Source: Prosopocoilus inquinatus
Lineage: Eukaryota; Arthropoda; Insecta; Coleoptera; Lucanidae
DNA length: 64,000 nucleotides
Assembly: GCA_036172665.1 (NCBI GenBank)
Contig: JAYKNF010000015.1
Span: forward strand, 3,965,981-4,029,980
Direction of reading: 5' to 3'
In this document: positions 10,595 through 22,034 of the stretch, in pieces
Position numbering within the stretch: position 1 is the stretch's first letter
How the letters are laid out: each line of letters begins with the position of its first letter
Program-made: the position numbers and the translations under genes
Notes under the pieces: generated by a model
The model's database searches: none
Told to the model about the DNA's origin: nothing
What the model saw: the letters and a program-made list of their open reading frames with translations, nothing else

Positions 10595-11602
10595 ATATTT
10601 TATTTATCGATGTTTGTAAAGAAAAATTAAATAAAATTGCTCCGCAAAAGATGGTGTAAGCGTATTCAATAGTTTTTATCACAGAAGAACATGCCCATAG
10701 AGACTAGTAATTAGCAGAGTACAAAAAAACCACTACCAAATTTGGCAGGTATTTTAATTTAAGACTTCTACAGTCTCATATTTTTCGTATTATACTAGAA
10801 AACACTTTTAAACTTGTTAAAGCATTTTAAAGCGCAAATCAATAAAACAACGTAAATCTCGTTGGTTCAACTGATTGAATCCAAGAACAAGGGGACGGGA
10901 TGCTCGTGAAAAATATGAGAAGTTATTACCACAGTTATTATACTTTGGCTAAATTACTATCTACACAACGAAGAACTACTATTTCAATAAAGCATTTTTT
11001 TCCGTTGGAGAACATTACGTGTGTCTGTAATTTATTGCTGCCTAAAGGCCTGGATGTGTATTGAGATGGCAATGATAGTGGCGCCAAACAGAAATTTAAA
11101 TGAAACGTCATGCAGTAAAAACGGTAAAAGGTTATTTTTCTAAGTTTCTTAATAATTACTTCTCAGATTGCTAGAATGAAATTAGGAAGTAATTGAACTT
11201 AGAGTACGATTCACTTTACAGACAAGATAATTACATTGATGTACAACTGTCAGACACATGAAATACGAAACAAATTACTGAGGTTATGTACGAATGTTTA
11301 TATTTACACTTGACAACATGGTAATATATTACCAACGTAATTCTCATTTGCTGTCGACGTTTTACAGATTTCTCAAGTATTTTAAGATCGTACGAGTTTT
11401 CGTCATCAATGCCGTTTTACTCTTGATTCCTGATTTTGACTATAAGTGATTGTGAGATAATAAAGATAAATAATTTTATATTTTTAAAGCATATCATACA
11501 GGTAAACAATAAAATATCTCTTACATCACCTTTCACACAGATCACCGGCTTTCAACACAAATTTATTTCTAAATGCATTGCGGTCGCATTTACTTAATTG
11601 TA
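10595..11602. other. No gene recognised
   Basis: If the flanking LINE ORF1 and ORF2 pieces belong together, this should hold the start of the endonuclease, but I could not read endonuclease motifs here in any frame. The sequence is AT-rich without clear repeats. Confidence 0.4.
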
Positions 11603-13162
11603 CAGGGTGGACTAAGTTCGATGTATGGGCATATGAGCATCTCCGTAACTATAACAGATAGAGAAAAACTAGTGGCCAAGTCTCGATCTCTTTTTTGGAG
11701 ATTAAGTCAATAGTGTAAACAAAAATTGGCTATCTTCTTTTGTTTTCAAGTTATGGCCAAAAATTGACATTTTCGACTTTTCGTTTTTCGGTTATATCTC
11801 GTTTTTTTCTAGAGATATTAAAAAACTGTTTGATCATTATTAGGACACTTTTTGGAATACAAGTCAGTGGTGTAGTTGCTTTTTTAATATCTACTTAAAT
11901 TTTCAAGTTATAACATAAAGTTATATTTTTTTAAATAGAAATCAGTAGGCATTGCCCTCATTAAATAGAGATTTTTTTTGTTTTCAAAAATATATACTTT
12001 GTTGGGTTTATTTCTTATAATTAATAGAAAAAACTGTCATTTTTATTATTATCCTTGCATAAATATCCTTAGTCTCAGTAGGCTGGGTTCAATACGGAGC
12101 CGTTTTTTTATTTTTATTTGAAAACAATTTTTATACAATTTCCATCGGACAAGAAACGAAAAATTTGTAATTGAAGTCGACTCTTGTTCGATGAAACATG
12201 TGAGAGAAAATAGTTTTTAAACTTTAAAACGGACACTGTGAAATCGCAAGAACACTCTATCGCTTCATAGTTTCGTCAGGAGTGAAAAAATGTAAATAAA
12301 CAAGTTGTCAAGAGAAGCGAAAAGATAACGTGATTTTACACTAAAATACAAGTTGTTCGGATAAACACAAAGGTAATTTTTTTTTTGTTTCTCTTGAGTT
12401 ATATTTTATTAAAAACACGAAAAACAAAAACAAACCCACAAATTCTAAAATATAAACAAAATCAGACATGAATCAAACTAAATTTGCGTACATTCATATT
12501 TAATAAAAACAAAAAAGTTTTTGCCAGATCGGTCGCGATGGGTGCTACATTTCTCAAACGGAATTTTGTAAAATAAAGTGAATATAAAAATTCTTTACGC
12601 GGCCAAAACTGCCTAAAGGTTTGAAAGTTCGTTAATATTTAATAAGAATAAAAAAAAAATGTTGGCACTGCACTGAAGCCAGCCTACTGAGACTAGAATA
12701 CGCAAGGCTAATAACAAAAATGGAATTTTTCCTATTAATTATAAGAAATAAACCCAAGAAAGTATATATTTTTGAAAACAGAAAAAAAATCTCTATTTAA
12801 TGAGGGCAATGCCTACTATGATTTCTATTTAAAAAAATATAACTTTATGTTATAACTTGAAAATTTAAGTAAATATTAAAAAAAAGCAAGTACACCACTG
12901 AATTGTATTCCAAAAAGTGTCCTAATAATGATCAAACTGTTTTTTAATATCTCTAGAAATAAACGAGATATGACCGTAAAACGAAAAGTCGAAAATGTCA
13001 ATTTTTGGCCATAACTTGAAAACAAAAGAAGATAGCCAATTTTTGTTTACGCTATTGACTTAATTTCCAAATAAGAGATAGAGACTTTGCCACTAGTTTT
13101 TTTTGTCTATCTGTTATAGTTACGGAGATGCCCATAAGAGACATCGAAATTAATCCACCCTG
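11603..13162. mobile_element. Long-terminal-inverted-repeat DNA element, 1560 bp
   Basis: The ends are CAGGGTGGA on the left and its complement on the right, flanked by TA on both sides (11601-11602 and 13163-13164). The arms stay complementary for about 450-500 bp (to near 12080 and from near 12680), including paired tracts such as gggcaatgcctac and gataacttgaaaacaaaag-like text. The ~600-bp centre has no coding frame. TA duplication suggests mobilisation by a Tc1/mariner-type transposase; the very long arms make it foldback-like. Confidence 0.75.
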
Positions 13163-13169
13163 TACAGGT

Positions 13170-14448
13170 GGTATCGTAAGTATTGATATTCTTACAAAAG
13201 ATTCTAATTTAACTAACGACTATTTTGAATTTGGATTCGTGTCTGCAATTAATTATTAGGTCAGAAAATAACAGCAATACTTGTATTGACCACTACTTTG
13301 TTAAATTTCGAATAGTGGATTACATATCGTTCCAATAGTTTTACATAGCAAAATTACAGACCACTTTCCCATTTTCATTCCCATTATCATTAAAATATAC
13401 CCGTGTGTTGAGATGGCCAGTTCAGAATATTGCAAATTTAGCAACAACATAATTAAAAGTATTGACCATGAAAAATTATACAAATCTTTGCTAAAAATTT
13501 AAAATTAAAAATGAACGTAATCAAGTAATTGATAATGCTGCAGATGTTGCTAATTATTTTAGTATATTTTTTACTGATATAGCTCCTCGACTTACTGAGA
13601 ATACACCTCATCAAAACACCAGTTTAAACCACATAAATAAAATTTCTAATACGTTTTTTATATTCCCAACAAATGAAGAAGAAATTTTAAAATACACTAA
13701 TGAATTAAACAAAGCTAAATCCCTGGGAATTTACGGTATTACTGCGAAAACTTTAAAATACATAAGTACTATCATAGTACATCCTTTAACAGTCTTTAAG
13801 TGGTCGCTTGCAGATGGCCATTTTCCCCCTGCCTTAAAAACCGCATCTGGAATACCTCTGTATAAAGAAGGAGAAAGTACAAATTCCTCAAATTATAGGC
13901 CTATATCATTAATCTCTAATGATTCAGAAACAATATGGGAACTCAGGATGCAATTGCAGATCTAACAAACAAAATTTATAAAAGTTTGGACACTTCTACT
14001 CCTGCAATTGGTATTTTCCTCGATTTAGCTAAAGCATTCGTTACTGTGTGTCATAAAATTTTGCTGCAGAAATTAGAATGTTATGGAATCAGAAGGGTTT
14101 CATTGATGTTATTAACTAGTTATCTAACAGACCGTACACAAAAAAAAAATAGATGATGGGCTTAGCAAAGAGAGAACAATTACTTCTGGCGTTCCACAAG
14201 CAACCATGCTTGGCCATATTATTTCTGCTTTATATTAATGACTTACTCAGTATAGAGATAGAAAACTGTAAAATCATCTCTATTGCTGATGACACCGTGC
14301 TCTACGTGGAGGCAGTGTCTTGGGATAAAGTAAAATTAAAAGCTGAAGTAGCACTCCATAAGGTAAACATTTGGTTATAAAAAAAATTTCTGGTATTAAA
14401 TGAGGAAAAAAATTAATTCTTGCCTTTTACTTCTTATACAAGCGGACT
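13170..14448 (+). pseudogene. LINE ORF2 fragment, endonuclease end and RT
   Basis: Traces of the endonuclease C-terminus (CIDHYFVKF) appear near 13280-13310. A long frame from 13501 covers the linker and the RT start (LNKAKSLGIYGITAKTLK, then NSSNYRPISLIS). A deletion follows near 13930, then RT motifs FLDLAKAF, GIRRVSLMLLTSYLTDRTQ, and in another frame SGVPQ and YINDLLS with IADDTVLY (normally ADD with F or Y before it). The relic is broken by frameshifts. At 14448 it is cut by the BEL element and resumes at 20357. Clade is probably Jockey/CR1-like. Confidence 0.8.
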
Positions 14449-14453
14449 GCCTC

Positions 14454-14680
14454 TGTTTATGTTTGATTGTACTTTTCTTTATTGTTGGTTGTCATGCGTT
14501 GGGGTGTTTTTGTAAATTATCAATTTGTTTTAATGATTAAACACGTGCATGTTTTTTACTGCTTTTTATTGTTCGCCATCTTGCTGGCTACACACATGAA
14601 GTTTTTTGTCAACGCTACTTAAAGCATTGCTACCAACTTAAACATCTGTACAGTTCTACATTCTAAATAAATCTCAAACA
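14454..14680 (-). repeat. BEL/Pao 3' LTR
   Basis: It matches 20125-20351 over its full 227 bp with a few substitutions (for example ggctac versus ggccac in the central part). The plus strand reads tgtttatg at the left and aaatctcaaaca at the right. A purine-poor run (ccccccacc) lies just inside, which is a polypurine tract on the minus strand. Confidence 0.93.
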
Positions 14681-14768
14681 CCCCCCACCGTTGAAAGTTA
14701 AACTTTCAACTAAAATACAATACAAGGTAAATATAACAAGGTAAGTATGCAGTTCATAAATTCAAACA

Positions 14769-16346
14769 CTAACAATCTTTAGTTTCAGGTCTCTGCACTG
14801 GAAGAGGACAAATCTTGGCCACAGCTCGCTTCAGAGTACCCTTGGAGGTCCTTAAAGAAACGACTCGAACAATGCCGTCCTTTCCGGGATGCACTGCAAT
14901 AACGCGACCCATTTTCCAGCACAGGGGCGGTAAATTTTCTTCTTTGATTAACACAAGTGAATCTACTTCTATGTTTTTTACAGGTAAATTCCACTTGTTC
15001 CGCTGCTGAACTTCGGCTATGAATTCCTTAGACCAGCGGGTCCAAAAGTGCTGTTGGAGCTTCTGAAGTCGTTGGTATAACGATAGCCTGTTGTCAGGAA
15101 TTTCATGCACATCAGGGTCAGCCAACGAAGTTAGTGGTCTCCCAATGAGAAAGTGAGCCGGTGTTAAGGGATTCAAGTCGTTTGAATCGGATGAAAGAGG
15201 ACAAAGAGGGCGAGAATTCAACACTGCTTCAATTTGAGTAAGTAATGTTAGAAAGTCTTCGAAACAGAGACTCGCATTCCCCGCAACGCACCTTAAATGC
15301 TGCTTGACGGATTTAACACCGGCCTCCCAAATCCCGCCAAAATGGGGATAATGTGGCGGTATGAACTTCCACGTTACGCCTTCATTAGTAAAGCTTTCTT
15401 GTAAATCATTTTTATTTTTTGTCAAAAATGTACGTACTTCTATCAGCTGATTATTGGCCCCGACAAAATTAGTCCCATTATCGGAAAAAATCTGATGTGG
15501 TTTACCACGTCTAGCTATAAAACTCCTAAAAGAAGCGATGAAGGCTTCTGTAGTTAGATCTGTAACGGCCTCAAGGTGCATTGCCCTTTGTTGTGAAGCA
15601 AACATACAGACATAAATAACATTTAAAAGTTTTAGCTCCGCGGCCACGCTTTTTTTTAGCAAAAACGGACCTGCATAGTCGACACCCGCGTAATGAAATG
15701 GGAATGAAATCTTTAAACGTTGCTCAGGCAAGTCGTCCATAAATTGCAAACATTGCTTAGGCTTTGCCTTAAAACAAGCTATACATTCGTGGACCACTCT
15801 TTTTGCTGTGTTTCTGCCTAAAATAGGCCAAAATTTTTCACGTATGGACGCGAGTAATTGTTAGGGTCCAGCGTGCAGTAATCTTTTGTGCTCAGAGATA
15901 AACAATAGCTTTGTAAAATGGTGGTTAGTCGGCAACAAAATAGGATGTATTTTGTCTGTGGTGAAATTTGAAAGTTTTAACCTCCCACCAACTCTCAAAG
16001 TGCCTTCTTTGACTAGAAATGGGCTTAATTTAAGAAGCTTGCTGCCTTTCTCAACATGATTATATTTGCTGATTTGAGAAATATCGTTTTGAAAAGATGA
16101 TCGCTGTACTTGCTTAACTAGCACCACGACAGCTTCATCTAATTCGTTCTTAGACAGAGCACCGCTTTTACGAAGATTTAACGGTTTTCTTATGTTATGG
16201 ATAAATCTCAAGCAAATTGCTGCAACCCTAGCTAACCTACAGAAGCTGGAAAATCTTTCAATTTCAATGAAATTTGGAAAAGAGGTAACTAAGAGAACTT
16301 CCTTTTGTACTTTCATTTCCGGTAAAACCTCATTCGGGATATTCAC
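14769..16346 (-). pseudogene. BEL/Pao integrase region
   Basis: From 16346 the frame holds the integrase zinc region (HPILLPTNHHFTKLL, HKRLLHAG), interrupted by an in-frame TAA at 15861-15863, and CIAC follows. The DDE core comes next: GVDYAGPF (first Asp), SDNGTNFVGA (second Asp), PHFGGIWEAGVKSVKQHL (Glu). The C-terminal DUF5641-like domain (LNPLTPAHFLIGRP, WTRWSKEFIAEVQQR, LVLIKEENLPPLCWKMGRV) ends at 14769. These are all expected for Pao-group elements, and apart from the stop the domain looks whole. It would insert the cDNA. Confidence 0.9.
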
Positions 16347-16364
16347 GCAAGACTTAGGCCAATT

Positions 16365-18534
16365 TTATGTATCCTCTTGTAACCAATGAGGACCTTTCCA
16401 CCAAAAATCTGAATCTATTAGGAAATGAGAGCTCACTCCCCTTGACACCAGATCTGCGGGATTTTCCTTTGATGGAACATAATGCCATTCGTCCGACCTG
16501 GTTAAACTCTGGATTTCGAAAATTCGATTACCCACAAAGATTTTTAAGACATTTGGAGAACAATTTATCCAACTTAGTATTGCAGTAGAGTCACACCAAT
16601 AGTAACAAGAGTGAGGTTTCACATTCAAAGATTTAAGTACCGTGTTGCTTAGTCGAGCCAAAGTTAAAGCCCCACACAGTTCCAAACGGGGTATCGTCAC
16701 CGGCTTTAAGGGACTTGGCGCATAACAGACTGGTCTGAATCTTACCCTTATCATCAATGCATCTGAGATAAATACAAGCTCCATACGCATCATTTGATGC
16801 ATCAGAAAAACCATGCAGCTTTATTATAACTGCATTTTCACACTTAACAGGTCTAGGGAATCGAAGCTTATTTAAATTAAGGATTTGTGTTTTGAATTGC
16901 AACCACTTGTTGTGAAGACAAGAAGAAATAGATTCGTCCCAAGATACATGTTCCGCCCATAACCTTTGAATTATAATTTTTGCGACAATTATACAAGGTG
17001 CAAGGAGCCCCAGTGGGTCATATATTTGCGCAATGCTTGATAAAATTGTACGTTTAGTAACCTGCTTAGGAAACTTGTCAACATTGATCTTGTAGAGCAA
17101 TGAATCGTCTGTGCATGACCAAAGTAAACCTAGCGTGCGGGTATTTTCGTTAGGACCTATGGTTAGTACAGAAGAGTTTGTTTCAGGATCGGAAAAATCT
17201 TCAATGATTTTTGAATTGTTAGAGATCCACTTCCTTAACTCAAAGCGACCTTTTCTTAAAATATATGATATTTGTGAACAAATGGATCGTGCCTCCTCAA
17301 CCGAATTGAAACCTGTTAGCAAATCATCCACGTAGAAATCTTTCAGTATGATTTGGGAAGCGGCAGGGAAGTCGTCGAGGCTTTCGTATGCCAACTGATG
17401 TAGACAACATATGGCCAGATATGCTGCCGCAGCAGTGCCATATGTCACAGTATTAAGCTCATATTTGGATATAGTTTGCGATGGATCATCACGCCAAAGA
17501 ATACGCTGTAATGATCTTTGACTAGAATCAACAATAACCTGGCGATACATTTTCGCTATGTCTGCGGACACAACATAACTATGCTCCCTAAATCGAAGAA
17601 TGATGGACTGCAAATCGCTCTGAATATTTGGACCTACCATTTGGATGTCATTAACTGAAATCCCCGTAGTTGTAGGACAGGATCCATCAAAGACGACTCG
17701 CAACTTTGTTGTTAAACTCTCCTCCTTTATGACGCCATGGTGGGGCAAATAATAAGAAGAATTTTTATTTTCGTCTGTTACCTTTGTCATGTGACCCAAA
17801 GCTTTGTATTCATTCATGAAACTGTGATAACGCTCTTTGAGGACTGTATTTCCCTTCAATTTGCGCTCAAGTGAATAAAACCGCTTCGATGCCGTTTGCA
17901 TAGAATCGCCTAATTTATCAGAGGACTCCTTTAAAGGAATTTTCACGATGAACCTGCCGTCCTCATCACGTTTTATATTTTGAATGAAATGCGTCTCACA
18001 AGCTGACTCCTCTGCAGACAGAATTTTTTCACCTGGAATTTCCTCTAATTCCCAAAACATTTTTAGCTGATCCTGAATAAGATCATTTGAATTTGTCACA
18101 AAATTACAATGGCTACGCTTGATCTGTTGCTCATGGAAAGAACCGGAAATGATCCACCCGAATTTTGTTTTTTGCAATGTAGGAAGCCCAGTGCCTAATT
18201 TTATCTGACCGATACAAATTAAGTCCCAGAAACATTCCGCTCCAAGCAGTAAATGTATTTTTGAAGGCTTATAAAAATTGGGGTCTGCTAATTTTATATT
18301 CCTTGGTATGTTTAGATGCTGGAATGGAATAAAATTCGCAGGAACGTGTTCTGCTATTCTGGGAATCACATAACAGGATGTTGTAGTGCTGAAGTGATTG
18401 ATACGCGATTTTACCTGAATATTACATTTTGCCTTTATCTGTGATTGAATTTGGTTTATACCAACGATGGAGATGTTTGTGTTAATTGTATCAAGGCCCA
18501 ATTTGGTACACAAATCAGCTGTTACAAAATTGGA
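16365..18534 (-). pseudogene. BEL/Pao reverse transcriptase and RNase H
   Basis: Downstream of the protease active site, a TAA directly follows DSGS (codon at about 18531-18533) and the frame then continues for over 600 codons. RT motifs include LRVVFDGSCPT, VVSADIAKMYRQV, TVTYGTAAAAYLA and FYVDDLLTG (catalytic YVDD). The RNase H/A17 region shows LHGFSDASNDAYGACIYLR. A frameshift near 16700 moves the reading to a frame that continues with PLKPVTIPRLELCGALTLARL, WCDSTAILSWI and KENPADLVSRG, with an in-frame TAA at 16365-16367 before the integrase part. Each lesion is single, so degradation is mild. Confidence 0.92.
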
Positions 18535-19899
18535 TTATGATCCAGAATCCAGGATAGCGCGACACTCATGAGCAATTCCATTTTTATCCAAAATTTCGAC
18601 ACATACCGTAGATAGTAACACCTGAGGATTGCCCGAAATAATCGACATGGTAACTGTGGGCTGCGATTGCTCAGCTGTTTGAGTTTCAAAATGCAACAAC
18701 GTATTGTGCCGAGCTTGACACTTTTTGCAATTTTTTGATTTGCAATTTTTGGAAAAATGCCCAAAGCGAAGACAATTTAAACAAAGTCCTTTTGCCTTTG
18801 CCCCTTTGATTCGCTCATTGATTGATAGTTTAATAAATGAATCGCATGCAGAAATCCAATGATCGCCTCCGCAAAATGCGCAAGTATTATTTGTAACCAC
18901 AAATGATTTGGAGGTCTTTTGGGAATGCTTTGCCGCCGAAAGAGGCTGTAAAGTTAAAAAACGCGAATTTGCCTTAGAATTTTCGATGGTTTCCAATAAT
19001 TGAGCACGGTCACTGAGGAAATTTTCAAAATGCGTGAAAGTAATTTCTTCATTTATGTTCGACGCGCTTTTTTCCCACTCGTTTACTGTTGTGATGTCTA
19101 GTTTTTTCGAGATGATATAAATTAACAAATCGTCCCATTTGTCAACAGGTAAACCTAACGATTCTAAAAACCTTAAGTGTTTTAAAACCTCGTCTACAAG
19201 TTGCCTCAAACCTGCTGATGATTCTTTATTGATGGGAGGAATTTCAGCGAATGCTTGTATATGATTGTGTTTGAGAATGCGTTTGTTATTATATCGTTTG
19301 CATAGCAAATCCCATGCCACCTGATAATTACTGCTTGTTGTCTCTAAAGCCGCTATTATTTTAGACGCATCGCCTTGTAGCGTCGCCTTTAAATAATGAA
19401 ACTTTTGGACATTGTTTATTTTGCTATTGTTGTGAATCAAAGATTCAAACGTATCGTGAAATTCCAACCACTCGTTGAATTTTCCATTAAATCTTGGTAG
19501 ATTTATGGTCGGTGATTTTATGTTACATGAATTGTCCGCGGAACGCGTAGAACTCCCGGAATGATTCGAACTTACGTCCACGTCGTTACCGTCCGCCTGA
19601 CTTATTAACACCTTTGCTGAGCTTAACAATTTAAAATACTCATTTTCAAAACTCTCCCGTTCAAGAAATTCGCTTTCTAAATTTCCCGCGATGTTCTCGA
19701 TTTCAGTTTGAATTTCCTCAAAATTGACAATGAGGCCCTCGAAATTAGCTGTTCTGTTTTGCAATTCGCATATTTGCGCTTTACTTAGGGTGCCAGTGTT
19801 AAATTCGTCAGTTAACTTCGTTACGAATTTGCTAAAAAATGTTACACGCGCTTTTAACGAGCAGCGTTTTTTGTGCAACTGCGTATTTTCTACCGACAT
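18535..19899 (-). pseudogene. BEL/Pao gag and protease
   Basis: The Met at 19899 is the likely start; the frame is open further upstream but without ATG and runs into the primer-binding region. The N-terminus is helical and acidic, followed by the gag core (LPRFNGKFNEWLEFHDTF, DUF1759-like). Two zinc motifs then appear: CAFCGGDHWISAC, and CLNCLRFGHFSKNC with CKKC. The protease active site is ILDSGS, followed by the stop that separates it from RT. Gag forms the particle; the protease would cleave the polyprotein. Confidence 0.88.
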
Positions 19900-20106
19900 T
19901 TTTCGATCAAACTTGAGCAATGTTAAATTATCTACGTAAGGAAAATAGGAAAACTCACTTGTTTTGTTTGTTTCAGCTTTCAGTTTCACGATTGACTCGA
20001 GCCCGCAGCTGCTGCTTCTGGTACTCGTTTCCGATGTTACAATGGCCGTCCCAACGCCACGTTGACACTCACGATGTGGAATGTTTTTCCTTGCTAATCT
20101 TGCCAA

Positions 20107-20124
20107 TCACGACTCGAAGGACCA
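20107..20124 (-). promoter_or_regulatory. BEL/Pao primer-binding site
   Basis: Immediately inside the 5' LTR, the minus strand reads TGGTCCTTCGAGTCGTG. Starting with TGG right after the LTR end is the standard form of a tRNA-primed minus-strand start. The tRNA was not identified. Confidence 0.7.
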
Positions 20125-20351
20125 TGTTTATGTTTGATTGTACTTTTCTTTGTTGTTGGTTGTCATGCGTTGGGGTGTTTTTGTAAATTATCAATTTGTT
20201 TTAATGAATAAACACGTGCACGTTTTTTACTGCTTTTTATTGTTCGCCATCTTGCTGGCCACACACATGAAGTTTTTTGTCAACGCTACTTAAAGCATTG
20301 CTACCAACTTTAACATCTGTACAGTTCTACATTCTAAATAAATCTCAAACA
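20125..20351 (-). repeat. BEL/Pao 5' LTR
   Basis: The element reads on the minus strand, so this is its 5' LTR, 227 bp, starting TGTTTGAGATTT and ending CATAAACA. It should contain the promoter; an AATAAA-like signal is not obvious on the minus strand. Confidence 0.93.
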
Positions 20352-20356
20352 GCCTC

Positions 20357-20924
20357 CGTATAGTACTCTACAAAAGCACAATGTTTTGTGTTCGAAGGAA
20401 ACCTGCACTTGTAGAGGTAGAATCAACAAGGCTCAAATAGTTAAATATCTACTTAGGAGTACATATAGACAGTCATCTCAGATGGAATTACCATATCGAT
20501 GAACAATGTAAACAACTTAGAAAACTTATCTACATTTTTAAAACATTACGTAATATTATAAATATATAATATATAATGAGACAAGTATATTTCGCCTTGT
20601 GTCAGTCAGTGTTATGGCATAATAGGTTGAGGTGGTATTTATGCATCTTCTTTACAGAAACTAATAGTAACACAGAAAACAATACTAAGGTCCAGTTTTA
20701 CAAATGCGGTTCAACTTTGAACCGAGGCTTAAACCCTTAGCAACGATTATTTCAACAATTGTTGCTAAGGGTTTAAGCCTCGGTTCAAAGTTGAACCGCA
20801 TTTGTAAAACTGGGCCTAAGAGTCATGACAGGTAAAACTATAAGTTATCCAAGTAATTTGTTATTTAGTGAAGTTTTTGAAGTAGAGCAAATTTACGCCT
20901 ATGAAATTTTAAAATATATCTGTC
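20357..20924 (+). pseudogene. LINE ORF2 3' part, continuing after the BEL element
   Basis: The LINE resumes after the duplicated gcctc. In shifting frames I read KYLLGVHIDSHLRW-like text with HIDEQCKQLRKLIYIFK, then RQVYFALCQSV, IIG.GGIYASSLQKL and, after a MITE (20689-20816), MTGKTISYPSNLLFSEVFEVEQ and YEILKYIC. These are the C-terminal region of Jockey/CR1-type ORF2. An inverted-repeat element begins at 20925. Confidence 0.7.
20689..20816. mobile_element. MITE, 128 bp, near-perfect hairpin
   Basis: Both halves are reverse complements over almost the full length (outer GGTCCAGTTTTACAAATGCG). TAA flanks both sides (20686-20688 and 20817-20819). The 3-bp TWA-type duplication and GG.CC ends fit a PIF/Harbinger-type MITE. 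It interrupts LINE ORF2 cleanly. Confidence 0.85.
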
Positions 20925-22028
20925 GCAGGAATTTTGAATAATCGGTATTTTTGCAAATACACTAATAATTTTGCAAAACACCGAGTTATTGCGGAATATG
21001 TGCAGTGTTTATATGTTACCTTTTAAAGTTTAACCAACATTATCCATTATCTTTAGAAATTTTGCAAAGATGGTTTTAGAAATCCTAGCATTAACTCTGT
21101 TTTCCAATTAGATAATAAAAGATAATTATTGTCGATAATGTGCATACTTTTTTACTTTATTAATCGGTTCTACTAGAAATAGGATAGTTATTTATGGGAC
21201 AACTTGTGTTAGAAACCATCAGTCGAAGACGAGTATTTATTTTTTCTAAGTGACTGATATTCTTCAACTTGATTAAATAAATAAATGTACTGTGCAATAG
21301 GCATATGGAAATATTTTTCTGATTTTTTGTAGTCAACACGTAATACCTATTTGCAATAAAAAAGCATTTAACTTCTTTTTTTGTTTCACATTAACGTCAT
21401 TGTAACCTATTGTCATAATAACCAAATCAGGTTCAATTCTCACTTGGGCAGCGCGTCATGCCATGTCATTTTGGTTCCCACGCTTTTACATGTAATTTTT
21501 TGACATAAAATGCTGCCAAATGAGAATAACTCCATTTAAAACCATGAAAACTCTCAGAGGCAGCAAAATGACGCGACACGACACGCTGCGTGTGAAAATT
21601 GAGCCTTAAAATGTTTCAATTACTAGTAGAACTGACTAATAAAGTAAAACAGTAAATACGTTATCGATATTAGTTGTCGTATTTTGTCGAATTTCAAAGC
21701 TAAGCTAATGTCGTTCAAATGCCATTCATGTAATACTAAAACCATCTTTGCAAAATTTTCTAAAGATGATGGATAATGTTGGTTAAACTTTAAAAGATAC
21801 CCAATCTTACCGAAACGCATTACAATTTTTGCAAAATAACTAAAATTCTGTAGTAAGATTGCATAACCATCAACTCGTATTCAATATTACGAATATGTTC
21901 GAGAATTTTGCAAAATTATTGGTTTTTATTAGTAAGATTACATAATAGTCCACATATTCCGCTATAACTCGGTGTTTTGCAAAATTACTAGTGTTTTTGC
22001 AAAAATACGGATTATTTAAAATTCCTGC
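20925..22028. mobile_element. Inverted-repeat element with long arms, ~1.1 kb
   Basis: The left end starts gcaggaattttgaataatc and the right end is its approximate complement. The arms extend at least 250 bp and share inverted tracts such as acatcattatcc-type text and ttttgcaaaacaccgag. The right arm carries an extra ~100-bp insertion or duplication (21830-21960). A smaller palindromic element (21429-21607) is nested in the centre. No transposase is seen and the target duplication is unclear. Confidence 0.65.
21429..21607. mobile_element. Nested MITE with GCAGCG-type arms
   Basis: The outer left arm aggttcaattctcac and the right arm aaggctcaattttcac (reversed) match, followed on both sides by gcagcg..gtc..gtcattttg. 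It is about 180 bp with no coding capacity, inserted within the larger inverted-repeat element. Confidence 0.6.
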
Positions 22029-22034
22029 TACATA

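Larger units (their letters stand above)
14454..20351 (-). mobile_element. Complete BEL/Pao LTR retrotransposon (5898 bp)
   Basis: Two 227-bp LTRs (14454-14680 and 20125-20351) have TG..CA ends and differ at only a few positions. The 5-bp duplication gcctc is present at 14449-14453 and 20352-20356. On the minus strand the order is gag, protease, RT, RNase H, integrase, the BEL/Pao order. High LTR identity indicates a fairly recent insertion, yet pol carries three in-frame stops and one frameshift. It sits inside a LINE ORF2 that resumes exactly after the duplication. Confidence 0.95.

Noticed and set aside
18522..18764. Separate minus-strand frame over the BEL zinc-knuckle region
   Set aside because: Out-of-frame shadow of gag-protease.
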